Shown: positions 7,676-16,293 of the stretch, piece by piece
Layout: each line of letters opens with the position of its first letter
Position numbering within the stretch: the stretch's first letter is position 1
From: Myxococcota bacterium
GTDB lineage: Bacteria; Myxococcota; UBA727; JAHDBA01
NCBI GenBank assembly: GCA_020630615.1
Contig: JAHDBA010000008.1
Coordinates: 1 to 64,000, forward strand
Direction: 5' to 3'
Length of the DNA: 64,000 nucleotides
Notes under the pieces: model-generated
Database searches by the model: none
The model's input: only the letters and a program-made list of their open reading frames with translations
Told to the model about the DNA's origin: nothing
Made by a program: the position numbers and the translations under genes

Positions 7676-10600
7676 ATGATGCGCGCAATCCTTAATAAAA
7701 ACGCTCTTGTTCGTCTAATTACCTTCTCAATCTTAGCGATTGGGATGTTCGTCTACACCAAGGTCATGCCGCGTGAATCGTTCCCCGATGTGAAAGTTCC
7801 AGTGGTGATGGTGATTACCCCCTATATTGGGGTATCGCCCAAAGACATTGAGAAACTCGTGACGATCCCAATCGAAACGGAGTTGGCATCGCTCTCGGAT
7901 ATGAAGGCACTCAAATCAACTTCAGCTGAGGGTGCGAGTATCATTACGATTGAGTTTGAGCCTTCGACTGTGATTGAGGATGTCCTGCAACAGGTTCGCG
8001 ACCGTGTATCGAAAGCGAAGCCTAAACTTCCTGAAGATGCAGAAGAGCCCGATGTTCGAGAGGTTTCTTTTAGTGATATCCCGGTAGTAATTGTGTCTTT
8101 GGCTGGGCCTTACGACGAGCAGAAGCTCAAAGCACTCGGCGAAGTTGCAGAAGAGCGTCTTAAAAAGATTAAAGGTGTGCTTGATGTAAAGCTGACCGGT
8201 GGTCTTGAGAAGGCAATCTATATTGATGTCGATGCAGAACGTATCGCGAACCTTGGTATTTCGTTGGATGACGTCATCAACTCTTTACGTAGCGAGAATA
8301 TTAATATGCCAGGTGGCACCCTAACTTCGGGTTCAACAAGCATGTTGATTCGAATCCCGGGTGATTTCTCAATGGCTTCCGATATCGAGAATGTTGCTGT
8401 GAAGCGTAAAGCAGGGCAAGCGATCTTTGTCAGAGATATCGCCAAGGTCGTTGAGGGTTTCGAAAAACGCCAGAGTTATTCTCGCCTCAATCAAGAGACT
8501 GCAATTTCAATTGGCGTGAGCAAGCGAAGTGGCGCAAATATTCTTGAGGTCGTCACTGGAATCAAAGATGAGATGAAAGAGCTACAAGCTCAAAACTCCT
8601 GGCCGGAGAACATCCGCGTCGAATATCTCGGTGACCAAAGTAAAATGATCAATGATATGGTTAAGGATCTCGAGAATGGTATTCTCACTGCGCTCATTCT
8701 TGTGGTATTCGTTCTCATTTTATTCATGGGTGTTGCCAACAGTTACTATGTGGCAGCGTCGATTCCGATCTCAATGTTGCTTGGGATCATTGCTCTACAA
8801 GCATTGGGCTTCACCCTCAATATGATGGTTCTTTTCTCACTCATTCTTGTTCTCGGAATGCTCGTGGACAACGGCATTGTTCTCATCGAGAATATCTACC
8901 GGCATAAAGAACTTGGGAAATCTCCAGAGGAAGCAGCGGTGATCGGTGCCAGCGAAGTTGGCATGGCCGTGACCATGTCCACAATGACCACGGTAGCTGC
9001 CTTCTTCCCTCTTGTGTTCTGGGAAGGTATCATGGGGCAGTTCATGGGTTATATGCCCAAGACTGTGATTATCGTCTTGCTTGCATCCCTCTTTACCGCA
9101 CTCTTTATTTTGCCAGTGATGACTTCAGGGAAATCAAGTTTAATCGGGTTGATGTTCGTAAAGGCTGTTCGATCACTTGGGGTTGGAGGAAAGTATACAA
9201 AGATTGGTCGTTTTCCAAATGATAGTGCAGAGCTCGTGGAGACGATCAGTGAGCAATCGGCTGGCAACTCAAAAATATCGTCATTTATTACCGAGAAGAA
9301 TGCTACAGCACCTAAATTCGAAGAACCAACGCATGGCTTCATGGCGAAATATGTGTCTCTTCTCAAAGTCTCATTGCGTTATCGATATCTTGTTGTGATC
9401 GTGGGCTTTATTTCACTGATCATAACTTTTGTCGCCTATGGCGCATTGAATGCGGGTGTGGAATTTTTCTCTGAAACGGAACCCAATCGAGCGATCGTTA
9501 GCGTTCGTGCACCCGATGGCACCGATCTCGAAGCCACCAATACAATCACAAAAGACATTGAATCGATTCTCGAAAAACTCGAAAACGTTGATATTTACGT
9601 TGCTGACGTGGGTGTGTCCGGTGGTGGAGACCCTCTTGCGGGATCACAAGCAGCGCCGCAGGCAGCGCGAATTACGGTTGACTTTCTTCCGGACGAAAAC
9701 TCGGTGAAAGAAGGTGGCAAAGTTCGAGTTGAAGCACCTAGCAAAACAATTGAAACAATGCGGCAGGAGTTTGCAAAAATCATTGGCGCTGAGATTACGA
9801 TTTCAAAGGAAGAAATGGGGCCACCTGTCGGTGCAGCAATCGGTGTTGAGGTGTCGGGTGACGACTTTGATGAGGTCGGTGAGGCTGCCCTCGCTTTACG
9901 AAATGAACTCGCAAAAATAGATGGCGTGGCAGAACTTTCGGATGATTACAAAGTCGGCAGACCTGAGATGCGCCTCAGTATTGACCGGGGCGCTGCGAAA
10001 CGAATTGGGGCAAGTACCTTCTCAATAGCAAATACGGTTCGCACAGCGATTAACGGTAACACTGCAACAACCTTACGTGATGGCGAAGAAGAGTACGATG
10101 TTGTTGTTCGCGTAGACCCGTCACAAGCATCGGACCTGCAAGCTGTGATGGGCTTACGTGTACCGGGTCGTCTTGACACAAGCCCAGACACCTTTCATGT
10201 TCCGCTCTCTTCGGTTGCGAGCTTTGAACTCAAGGGTGGCAGTGGTTCCATTCGTCACATCGATCAAGATTTGGTTGTGACAATTTCTGGGAACGTGAAT
10301 GAAGGCGAAAACCCAGCCGAAGTACGAACTCGCGTCGAGGCTTTTTTGAAAGAATATCCAATGCCAAGTGGTACCAGTGCTCGTCTCGGTGGTGCAGCGG
10401 ATGAACAAGAGGCCGCGCAAACATTTCTGGGGCGTGCATTCATGATGTGCATCTTACTAATTCTTGGCGTTTTGGTTGCGCAGTTTAATTCTTTTTTGAC
10501 GCCGATTATTATTCTCTACTCTGTTCTTCTCTCATTGATCGGTGTTTTGTGGGGACTGGTACTTACGAATACGCCTTTCGGAATCATTATGACAGGCTTA

Positions 10601-10984
10601 GGCGTCATTTCTCTAGCAGGTGTGGTTGTGAACAATGCGATCGTGTTGCTCGATTATGTCGAGCAGTTGCGCGATGAAGGCATGTCGATGATGGACGCAC
10701 TCTTGGAGTCTGGCGTCACACGCTTTAGGCCCGTAATGTTGACTGCGACAACGACCGTACTTGGGTTGATTCCAATGGCAGCAGGCTTTTCAGTCGATTT
10801 TTCGTCCTTTTCGATTTCGACTGGATCTCAAACGCAGGCATGGTGGTCACCGATGGCAATTGCTGTAATTTTCGGTTTGGTTGTCGCAACAGTCTTAACT
10901 TTGGTAATGGTTCCAACACTTTACGCGGTCATTGATGATCTGAAGCGTTCTTTAGAACGCCTGCGAACTTTTCTCTCAGCGTAA
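7676..10984 (+). CDS. RND-family efflux permease
   Basis: 1102 residues from the ATG pair at 7676/7679, preceded by AAGGAT; a TTG at 7616 is less likely. Typical RND layout: TM1 near residues 13-32, a large periplasmic loop, TM2-6, a cytoplasmic linker, TM7, a second periplasmic loop and TM8-12. The TM4 proton-relay segment reads LVDNGIVLIENIYR, so the first Asp of the AcrB-type DD pair is kept and the second is Asn, as in many non-AcrB RND pumps. The TM10-side repeat has VVNNAIVLLDY. An insertion of roughly 90 residues between TM6 and TM7 carries a Ser/Asn/Lys-rich linker. Last gene of the efflux operon; substrate unknown. Confidence 0.93.
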   Translation: MMRAILNKNALVRLITFSILAIGMFVYTKVMPRESFPDVKVPVVMVITPYIGVSPKDIEKLVTIPIETELASLSDMKALKSTSAEGASIITIEFEPSTVIEDVLQQVRDRVSKAKPKLPEDAEEPDVREVSFSDIPVVIVSLAGPYDEQKLKALGEVAEERLKKIKGVLDVKLTGGLEKAIYIDVDAERIANLGISLDDVINSLRSENINMPGGTLTSGSTSMLIRIPGDFSMASDIENVAVKRKAGQAIFVRDIAKVVEGFEKRQSYSRLNQETAISIGVSKRSGANILEVVTGIKDEMKELQAQNSWPENIRVEYLGDQSKMINDMVKDLENGILTALILVVFVLILFMGVANSYYVAASIPISMLLGIIALQALGFTLNMMVLFSLILVLGMLVDNGIVLIENIYRHKELGKSPEEAAVIGASEVGMAVTMSTMTTVAAFFPLVFWEGIMGQFMGYMPKTVIIVLLASLFTALFILPVMTSGKSSLIGLMFVKAVRSLGVGGKYTKIGRFPNDSAELVETISEQSAGNSKISSFITEKNATAPKFEEPTHGFMAKYVSLLKVSLRYRYLVVIVGFISLIITFVAYGALNAGVEFFSETEPNRAIVSVRAPDGTDLEATNTITKDIESILEKLENVDIYVADVGVSGGGDPLAGSQAAPQAARITVDFLPDENSVKEGGKVRVEAPSKTIETMRQEFAKIIGAEITISKEEMGPPVGAAIGVEVSGDDFDEVGEAALALRNELAKIDGVAELSDDYKVGRPEMRLSIDRGAAKRIGASTFSIANTVRTAINGNTATTLRDGEEEYDVVVRVDPSQASDLQAVMGLRVPGRLDTSPDTFHVPLSSVASFELKGGSGSIRHIDQDLVVTISGNVNEGENPAEVRTRVEAFLKEYPMPSGTSARLGGAADEQEAAQTFLGRAFMMCILLILGVLVAQFNSFLTPIIILYSVLLSLIGVLWGLVLTNTPFGIIMTGLGVISLAGVVVNNAIVLLDYVEQLRDEGMSMMDALLESGVTRFRPVMLTATTTVLGLIPMAAGFSVDFSSFSISTGSQTQAWWSPMAIAVIFGLVVATVLTLVMVPTLYAVIDDLKRSLERLRTFLSA

Positions 10985-11061
10985 AAGTCATCGGTCGTTT
11001 ACTGGCTTGTCTTCCTTGTTTCCCGCGTTACCCTAGCAGTGGATTTGATAAGGAGTATCCA

Positions 11062-11490
11062 ATGAAAAAACTAAGCCTACTTTTTGTTCTTGCAAGCTAC
11101 TTTGTTGTTGCGGGTAACACGAACTGCAATCCCCAAAATGATTTGTCGTGTTTTGCAAACAACACTTCAATAAATAATGATTCAAGTTGCGAAGATCGTA
11201 AGAGTACATCCGAAGATGTTCGAACTTGCTCACTTGCAACAAACAGTTCCTGTAACGTCGATGCTGACTGTGTTATTGTTGATACCTTAGGGACCGGATG
11301 CATGGGGGGCTGTGCACAAGCGCTCAATGCAAATGCTGCTCAGGACTACTTGAATACCATTGATGCAATCAATGGTCTCTATTGCGAAGACTATATTCAA
11401 GACGGTTGTAACTTTGCTGGCCCACGTTGTGCAAACCCAGCACTCATGACTGCAGTATGCAATGCCGGTACATGTGAGGCACAGCTTTAA
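11062..11490 (+). CDS. small secreted Cys-rich protein, copy A
   Basis: 142 residues with AAGGAG before the ATG. A signal peptide runs to about residue 20. The mature part carries the blocks NDSSCEDR, CNVDADCVIVDTLGTGC and VCNAGTCEAQL. The next gene repeats these as NDSSCEDR, CVTDADCTTVWASTQC and KCNAGVCVGE, so the two are tandem paralogues with one base between stop and start. Probably exported and disulfide-bonded. I know no named function; similar Cys-rich modules are common in myxobacterial-type surface proteins. Confidence 0.8.
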   Translation: MKKLSLLFVLASYFVVAGNTNCNPQNDLSCFANNTSINNDSSCEDRKSTSEDVRTCSLATNSSCNVDADCVIVDTLGTGCMGGCAQALNANAAQDYLNTIDAINGLYCEDYIQDGCNFAGPRCANPALMTAVCNAGTCEAQL

Positions 11491-11491
11491 T

Positions 11492-12235
11492 ATGCAAACT
11501 ACGAATACTCTTATTCGACGATTGAGACTGCCTTTCATGGGCGGTCTTTTCTTTTTGACCCTTACAGGCTTCTCGTGTGAACTTCCTGAGCCACAAAATG
11601 AAGTGTGTTCCGTTGATAGTTATGATGTCACGAACGATTCTTCGTGTGAAGATCGTCTTGATGCTACGCTCGAACTTCGCGAGTGTGCTGCTGAGCAAAG
11701 TGAAGTGTGTGTGACGGATGCAGATTGCACAACAGTTTGGGCTTCGACACAATGCCAAGGAAATTGCCAGGACGTCATTCATATCAATGATTTGATAAAC
11801 TATGAAATGACGGTTCAGAACATCAATACAACTTTTTGTGATGGATACATTGGGGACGGATGCCCCTACATGACACCAAGTTGCATGCCTATTGTTGCGA
11901 AATGCAATGCCGGTGTTTGTGTTGGTGAGCCTGAGCCTTTTGGGCTTCCTGAAGGCTCAATCTGCGGTACACGTGGTGTAAATGAACCCTGCGATTTTGG
12001 CCTTGAGTGTTGCGGTTCAGACTTTGACTTTGCAATAGATCGCGGTGGTGTCTGTTTACGAGATTGCAGTGACTCACCTGAAGGTTCGATGTGTGGAGGA
12101 ATCGCAGGTTTTCAATGTGCGGATGAATCATTTGAATGCTGTGGCCTGGATCCCAATATCGCTGACGCATCGGGTTGGTGCTATCACGATTGCGCAGACC
12201 TACCTGATAACCCCGGTGCACCGGCTGAGTTTTAA
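11492..12235 (+). CDS. secreted Cys-rich protein, copy B with C-terminal extension
   Basis: 247 residues from the ATG at 11492, which follows the TAA of copy A by one base. A hydrophobic signal (LPFMGGLFFLTLTGFSC) may be of lipoprotein type. The first 145 residues are paralogous to copy A. About 100 extra residues add two similar Cys-rich units, each built as G(S)xCGxxG...C......CCG....GxCxxDC, ending before DNPGAPAEF. A strong terminator follows at 12262. Function unknown. Confidence 0.8.
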   Translation: MQTTNTLIRRLRLPFMGGLFFLTLTGFSCELPEPQNEVCSVDSYDVTNDSSCEDRLDATLELRECAAEQSEVCVTDADCTTVWASTQCQGNCQDVIHINDLINYEMTVQNINTTFCDGYIGDGCPYMTPSCMPIVAKCNAGVCVGEPEPFGLPEGSICGTRGVNEPCDFGLECCGSDFDFAIDRGGVCLRDCSDSPEGSMCGGIAGFQCADESFECCGLDPNIADASGWCYHDCADLPDNPGAPAEF

Positions 12236-12261
12236 AAGCTGAAGACCTGTTCAAATTTTAG

Positions 12262-12286
12262 GCGTGCCTCGGCGCGCTTTTTTTTT
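12262..12286 (+). terminator. intrinsic terminator after the Cys-rich pair
   Basis: GCGTGC-CTCG-GCGCGC stem with one G.T pair, followed by a run of nine T. It ends the 11062-12235 transcript. Confidence 0.85.
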
Positions 12287-12373
12287 GTGTCGTTGCCGCC
12301 GGTAATCTGGTCTAAAATTACGCCAAAACAATATGGAGTGAACTAGTACCCGTCACAAACTCAAGGAAGGGTC

Positions 12374-12748
12374 ATGAAATATCTATCTCTTATGCTTGCA
12401 TCAGCGTTTATCCTTCTTCAACTTGGATGCGGCGATGATCGTGATTCATCTTTTGCGGGATCACCCGATGGTGACGCACAAATCATCTGCGACGAAATGC
12501 AGTGCGCATCAAATGATGTTTGTCTATTAGAGCAAGCCTATGAACGTTCTCCTTTACGTCTGGTTTCAACCGGCGTTGCAGAATGTCGCGAACTACCGAG
12601 TTCATGTGCGAATAGCGCGTCATGGTGCGATTGTATTGAAGACTTGGGTATGGCGCCTACGAAACGAACAACCTGTATCACGACAGGAAGTCAAGACGGT
12701 GTAAGTCGAGTGATGACATATCTCAAAGGTGACGGCCCTACTTTCTAA
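12374..12748 (+). CDS. small Cys-containing lipoprotein
   Basis: 124 residues. AAGGAAGG stands before the ATG. The N terminus MKYLSLMLASAFILLQLGC is a clear lipoprotein signal with a cleavable LGC box. The mature protein has six further cysteines, among them CDEMQCASNDVC and SWCDCIEDLG. I do not recognise a family. It is read in the same direction as the Cys-rich pair but lies beyond their terminator. Confidence 0.75.
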   Translation: MKYLSLMLASAFILLQLGCGDDRDSSFAGSPDGDAQIICDEMQCASNDVCLLEQAYERSPLRLVSTGVAECRELPSSCANSASWCDCIEDLGMAPTKRTTCITTGSQDGVSRVMTYLKGDGPTF

Positions 12749-13118
12749 GGTGTTGCCACTATCGATAGGCTAACCCTCAAGAATTTATAAAAGTAATTGT
12801 TAGGTTTTATCTCGCTTATTGTTGTTCCGACACGCTTGGGTGGTGGAAAAACTTTGCTGACGACCATAAAGAGTACTGGAGTAGCCCCATCAAACCGGAC
12901 AGTTAATTATTTCAGATTTCCCCAAAAAAGATTGTTAGAGACAACATATCAAGACCCTTGTGTGGCGCGATTTCGTTGTAATCCTGAAAGTTGCTAAGCT
13001 ATCTTGGTAATGTCGTAGCGGGTGATGAGCCTTAGATAACCCAGGTTCATAAAATATAAGTATACCCGAAAAAGTCAGTGAGAGCCCTCAATCCTAAAAC
13101 TTGGGGGGACTCGTTTTT
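12749..13118 (+). other. gene-free stretch ending in an intrinsic terminator
   Basis: About 370 bases without a credible coding frame; the one open frame (12797-12997) has no ribosome site and no recognisable content. The stretch ends in a terminator-like hairpin: outer GAG/CTC pairs and stem CCCTCAA / TTGGGGG at 13085-13107, then GTTTTT at 13113. A terminator with no gene before it may mark the end of a small RNA or the long 3' end of the lipoprotein transcript. Confidence 0.4.
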
Positions 13119-13132
13119 ATAGTCTTTTGAGA

Positions 13133-13166
13133 ATAAAAAAAACGCAGCCCCGAGCTGCGTTTTTTG
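13133..13166. terminator. bidirectional intrinsic terminator
   Basis: Stem ACGCAGC / GCTGCGT with loop CCCGA at 13142-13160, flanked by A8 on the left and T6 on the right. On the minus strand it ends the ferritin-like gene at 13229. Confidence 0.9.
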
Positions 13167-13228
13167 TCGTATCTTCGTGTTGTTTGCTTTGCTTACGTAT
13201 TCTTGTGTAAGAGGCTTCCGCTAAGCGA

Positions 13229-13660
13229 CTAAGTGTAATCCCGAAGCATTTTACGAAGCTCCATCGTGTGAAGTTCTTCCTGGCCAATCATACCGCGTGC
13301 GAACTCTTCGATGTAAATACTTTCGTTTTCAACACACGCCAGAAGCTCTTTATATTTTTCAACTGCAGTGGATTCGTGTGAGAAACTCTCTTCCAAAATC
13401 GCTGTGACATCATGCTTATGGCTTTCTTCAATATTCGAAATGCCGAGACTTGGGTGTCCACCGATACCGGTTAGAATCTCTCCGACTTGTTGGGCATGCA
13501 TGAGCGATTCGTTGGCTTGCTCTTTCATAAATGCCACGAGGGGTATACGGTTCGGGCCTGTCACCATCAATGCATAATGCGTGTAGCGCACCACGCCAGC
13601 AAGTTCATGTTCCATGAGTTCATTCAAAATCTTACACGTTTTTTCTTCATTCAATGCCAT
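13229..13660 (-). CDS. ferritin-like / bacterioferritin-type di-iron protein
   Basis: 143 residues from the ATG at 13660, which has GGAGGG upstream; a longer frame to 13699 lacks this. The sequence is a four-helix ferritin-like bundle with the expected carboxylate spacing: ELAGVVRYTHYAL, EQANESLMHAQQVGEIL with GGHPSLG, HESTAVEKYKELL and GMIGQEELHTMELRKML. The ExxH pairs (EQANESLMHA and EELHTME) fit di-iron ligands. Likely stores or oxidises iron in the cytoplasm. Monocistronic, with its own terminator. Bacterioferritin versus another ferritin-like subgroup cannot be settled by eye. Confidence 0.85.
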   Translation of the reverse strand: MALNEEKTCKILNELMEHELAGVVRYTHYALMVTGPNRIPLVAFMKEQANESLMHAQQVGEILTGIGGHPSLGISNIEESHKHDVTAILEESFSHESTAVEKYKELLACVENESIYIEEFARGMIGQEELHTMELRKMLRDYT

Positions 13661-13826
13661 GATATGTCCCTCCAAGGCGACTCGAGTTAGAATTCTCAAA
13701 GACCTCTTCTATGCGCGTAGTCTAGCTCTTATGCATCTGGACGTCCATGAATCCCTATACAAGTTTGAAGAGCTTTTTTTACCGCAATCGTGTCATGGGC
13801 AATCGCTAATCGATTCAACTTTGTGA

Positions 13827-13985
13827 TAAGAGCGACCGTGGAACCACGAAGATAGACACGTGGACAGCCTCTTGGGTCTAGGCCGGTGAATGCGAAGCAG
13901 ATCCATGTCTATATTTTAGAAACGCACGCGTCTATGGGGCGTAAACGATCCATGTCCAAGGAAGGAAAACCTCCTTCTTAAAGTT
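13827..13985. other. structured, possibly RNA-coding intergenic region
   Basis: Between the ferritin-like gene and the glutamate synthase-like gene lie about 400 bases without a coding frame. Within them, ATAGACA-CG-TGGA (13852-13864) can pair with TCCATGTCTAT (13902-13912), enclosing 37 nt. The 10-mer GATCCATGTC occurs again at 13947-13956 and could compete for the same partner. A GAAGG...CCTTC hairpin follows at 13961-13977. This looks like a leader or small RNA; I could not match it to SRP RNA, 6S RNA or a named riboswitch. Strand unknown, plus favoured because the next gene is on plus. Confidence 0.4.
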
Positions 13986-14069
13986 TGATCGCTAGACCTT
14001 AAGCTTTTAATGTACAAATACGTTGGTGTGGTGACGCTGAGTTATCGCCCCAGACCTGAGGAGATATTT

Positions 14070-15650
14070 ATGGTTCGAGCCCTTTTTGTTCTGCTTTCCC
14101 TGGTCATCTTTGGTTTGAGCCTGGTGTTAAGCCTATGCTTGAGCAAAAGTTTTGTTTGGCTCGCACTTCTCTATTCACCTCTATTTTTAATTGGGCTTCG
14201 CGACATGTTGCAAACCCGACATGCAATCCTCAGGAATTTCCCGGTCCTGGGGCATGGCCGCTATTTAATGGAGAAAATTCGCCCTGAAATTAATCAGTAT
14301 TTTGTGGAATCGAATACGGATGGTCAACCCTTCTCAAGAGAGCTTCGAAGTATTGTTTATCAGCGCGCTAAAGATGTTCGACAGACTTTGCCTTTTGGTA
14401 CGCGGCACGATGTTTATGTTGAAGGGTACGAATGGTTCAACCATTCCTTAAGCCCGAAACATGTCGACCCCGCAGATCTTCGTGTCACAATCGGTGTGAA
14501 GGGCACTGCTCAGCGTTACTCTGCAAGTATCTTCAATATTGGTGCCATGAGTTACGGTTCACTTTCCAAGAACGCAATCAAAGCGTTGAACGGTGGAGCT
14601 CAGAAAAGCAATTTTGCGCACAACACGGGTGAAGGTGGCGTGTCGCCTTATCACTTAAGTGAAGGTGGTGATGTCATTTATCAGATTGGTACGGGATACT
14701 TTGGATGTCGTTCTGAGAATGGCGGATTCGATGCAGATCGTTACCGAGAAACCATGCAAAGTGATGCGATTAAAATGATTGAGCTGAAGCTTTCTCAAGG
14801 TGCGAAGCCGGGGCATGGTGGGATTCTTCCAGCCGCAAAGATTACCCCAGAGATCTCTCAAATTCGAGGTGTGCCAATGGGACAAGATGTGTTGTCTCCG
14901 CCTTCCCATAAGAAGTTCAACGACCCACGTGGTCTTCTGCATTTTATTGAAGAGTTGCGAGAGCTCTCAGGGCGCCGCCCGGTTGGCTTCAAACTTTGCG
15001 TCGGACATCCGCACGAATTTTTATCCATTTGTAAAGCGATGATTGCAGAAAAGATTTTCCCAGATTTTATTTGCGTAGATGGTGGTGAAGGAGGCACGGG
15101 TGCTGCACCACTCGAGTTCTCCAATCATTTTGGTCATCCCTATAAAGATGGCTTACACATTGTACATCAAGCCTTGCGTGGTTTTGGGCTTCGCGATCAA
15201 ATCAAAGTAATTGCGAGTGGGCGAATCACCACTGCATTTCACATTCTTCGTGCATCGGCCTTGGGTGCGGATTTAACATATTCTTCACGTGCGATGATGT
15301 TTGCTCTGGGTTGTATTCAAGCTCTTGAGTGTCATTCAAACAAATGCCCCACGGGTGTTGCGACACAGGATTCACGCTTGGTACATGGATTGGACCCAAC
15401 CGACAAAGCAGAGCGCGTCGCGAATTTCCATAGAAACACCGTGAAAGCTGTTGCTGAAATGATAGGTGGAATGGGCTTATCAAGCCTTGATGATGTTCGC
15501 CCCGAGTATCTGTGGCGTCGTATCTCAATGACTGAAAACCGTACGATTGATGAGTTTTATCCTGAAATCCCGATTGGTGCTCTTTTGAAACGCACCAAAT
15601 TAACACCATGGGCAAAGTGGCTTGATGCAGCGTCAGCAGATCATTTTTAA
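14070..15650 (+). CDS. FMN-binding glutamate synthase family protein (GltB domain 2-like)
   Basis: 526 residues from the ATG at 14070, which has GAGGAG at good spacing; an in-frame ATG at 14010 is less supported. The N terminus has two hydrophobic segments (residues 3-45), so it is probably membrane-anchored. The rest is the FMN/Fe-S barrel of glutamate synthase: SASIFNIGAMSYGSLSKNAI, NTGEGGVSPYH, GAKPGHGGILP, CVDGGEGGTGAAPLEF, and a Cys cluster CIQALECHSNKCPTGVATQD. The amidotransferase domain is absent. Standalone proteins of this family are widespread; their exact substrate is often unknown. No gltD partner lies nearby. Confidence 0.9.
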   Translation: MVRALFVLLSLVIFGLSLVLSLCLSKSFVWLALLYSPLFLIGLRDMLQTRHAILRNFPVLGHGRYLMEKIRPEINQYFVESNTDGQPFSRELRSIVYQRAKDVRQTLPFGTRHDVYVEGYEWFNHSLSPKHVDPADLRVTIGVKGTAQRYSASIFNIGAMSYGSLSKNAIKALNGGAQKSNFAHNTGEGGVSPYHLSEGGDVIYQIGTGYFGCRSENGGFDADRYRETMQSDAIKMIELKLSQGAKPGHGGILPAAKITPEISQIRGVPMGQDVLSPPSHKKFNDPRGLLHFIEELRELSGRRPVGFKLCVGHPHEFLSICKAMIAEKIFPDFICVDGGEGGTGAAPLEFSNHFGHPYKDGLHIVHQALRGFGLRDQIKVIASGRITTAFHILRASALGADLTYSSRAMMFALGCIQALECHSNKCPTGVATQDSRLVHGLDPTDKAERVANFHRNTVKAVAEMIGGMGLSSLDDVRPEYLWRRISMTENRTIDEFYPEIPIGALLKRTKLTPWAKWLDAASADHF

Positions 15651-15793
15651 GGCCGAGGAGAGTAAAACTTTCGAAAAATCATTTGGTTAGAGCGAGTTAA
15701 GTGATGAGATCGAAACTTTATGACAGCGAGATCATCAAAAACGTCCAAATAATACAATAAGTTTATATACAACCCTATAAAAAGAGGTGAAAT

Positions 15794-16207
15794 ATGACAA
15801 ATATAAGAAACACACGGTGTGACTCGATGGACATTACCAGGATGATACGCTCGATTGAATATGGTATTAAAGTCGCAGAAGATGGTGTTGGCTCCCAAGA
15901 CGAAAAGCGAACTATTGAGAATAGTATCTATGCTGCAGAATCAATGCTGACCTGTGCTAAGGAGAACCGTAAATTTCAGGGCATTGTGACGCTTCTAGGT
16001 GTAGTTGGAGCAAGTGCTTTCGCCGGTGCCGCCCTTGTAGGGGCCTCATTGGGCACGTCGCTCCTCGCTGCGATACCCTATGCTGGGCTTGGATGGCTTG
16101 GTGGTCACGAGTTGTCACACACTCAGAAGTCGATAACTGATATTAATAATACGATCAAAAACTTAAAGACATCAATAGCTGATTTCATATCATACCAACC
16201 TGAGTGA
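15794..16207 (+). CDS. small protein with glycine-zipper hydrophobic hairpin
   Basis: 137 residues with AGAGGTGAA before the ATG. The N-terminal half is a polar helix; residues about 63-101 are glycine/alanine-rich and hydrophobic (LLGVVGASAFAGAALVGASLG, then IPYAGLGWLGG); the end is again an amphipathic helix. The layout resembles the three tandem proteins at the left edge of the window, though the sequences do not align well enough to call them paralogues. Function unknown. Confidence 0.65.
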   Translation: MTNIRNTRCDSMDITRMIRSIEYGIKVAEDGVGSQDEKRTIENSIYAAESMLTCAKENRKFQGIVTLLGVVGASAFAGAALVGASLGTSLLAAIPYAGLGWLGGHELSHTQKSITDINNTIKNLKTSIADFISYQPE

Positions 16208-16293
16208 GTTACTTTTTAGATATTAGTAATCGCGACCTCGTTTATCTACCATACAAGTTGATGTGAAATCGTGCCTGGGGGTAATCTATAAAT

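Noticed and set aside
12880-12960. Possible insertion-sequence end (CCCCATCAAACCGGACAG)
   Set aside because: It recalls some transposon termini, but I find no matching inverted partner, target duplication or transposase.
12797-12997. 66-codon open frame in the gene-poor stretch
   Set aside because: No ribosome site, no known pattern, low coding look.
13870-13905. Possible SRP RNA (ffs) core around GGCCGGTGAATGCGAAGCAG
   Set aside because: It lacks the GGAA tetraloop and the conserved symmetric loop of SRP RNA domain IV.
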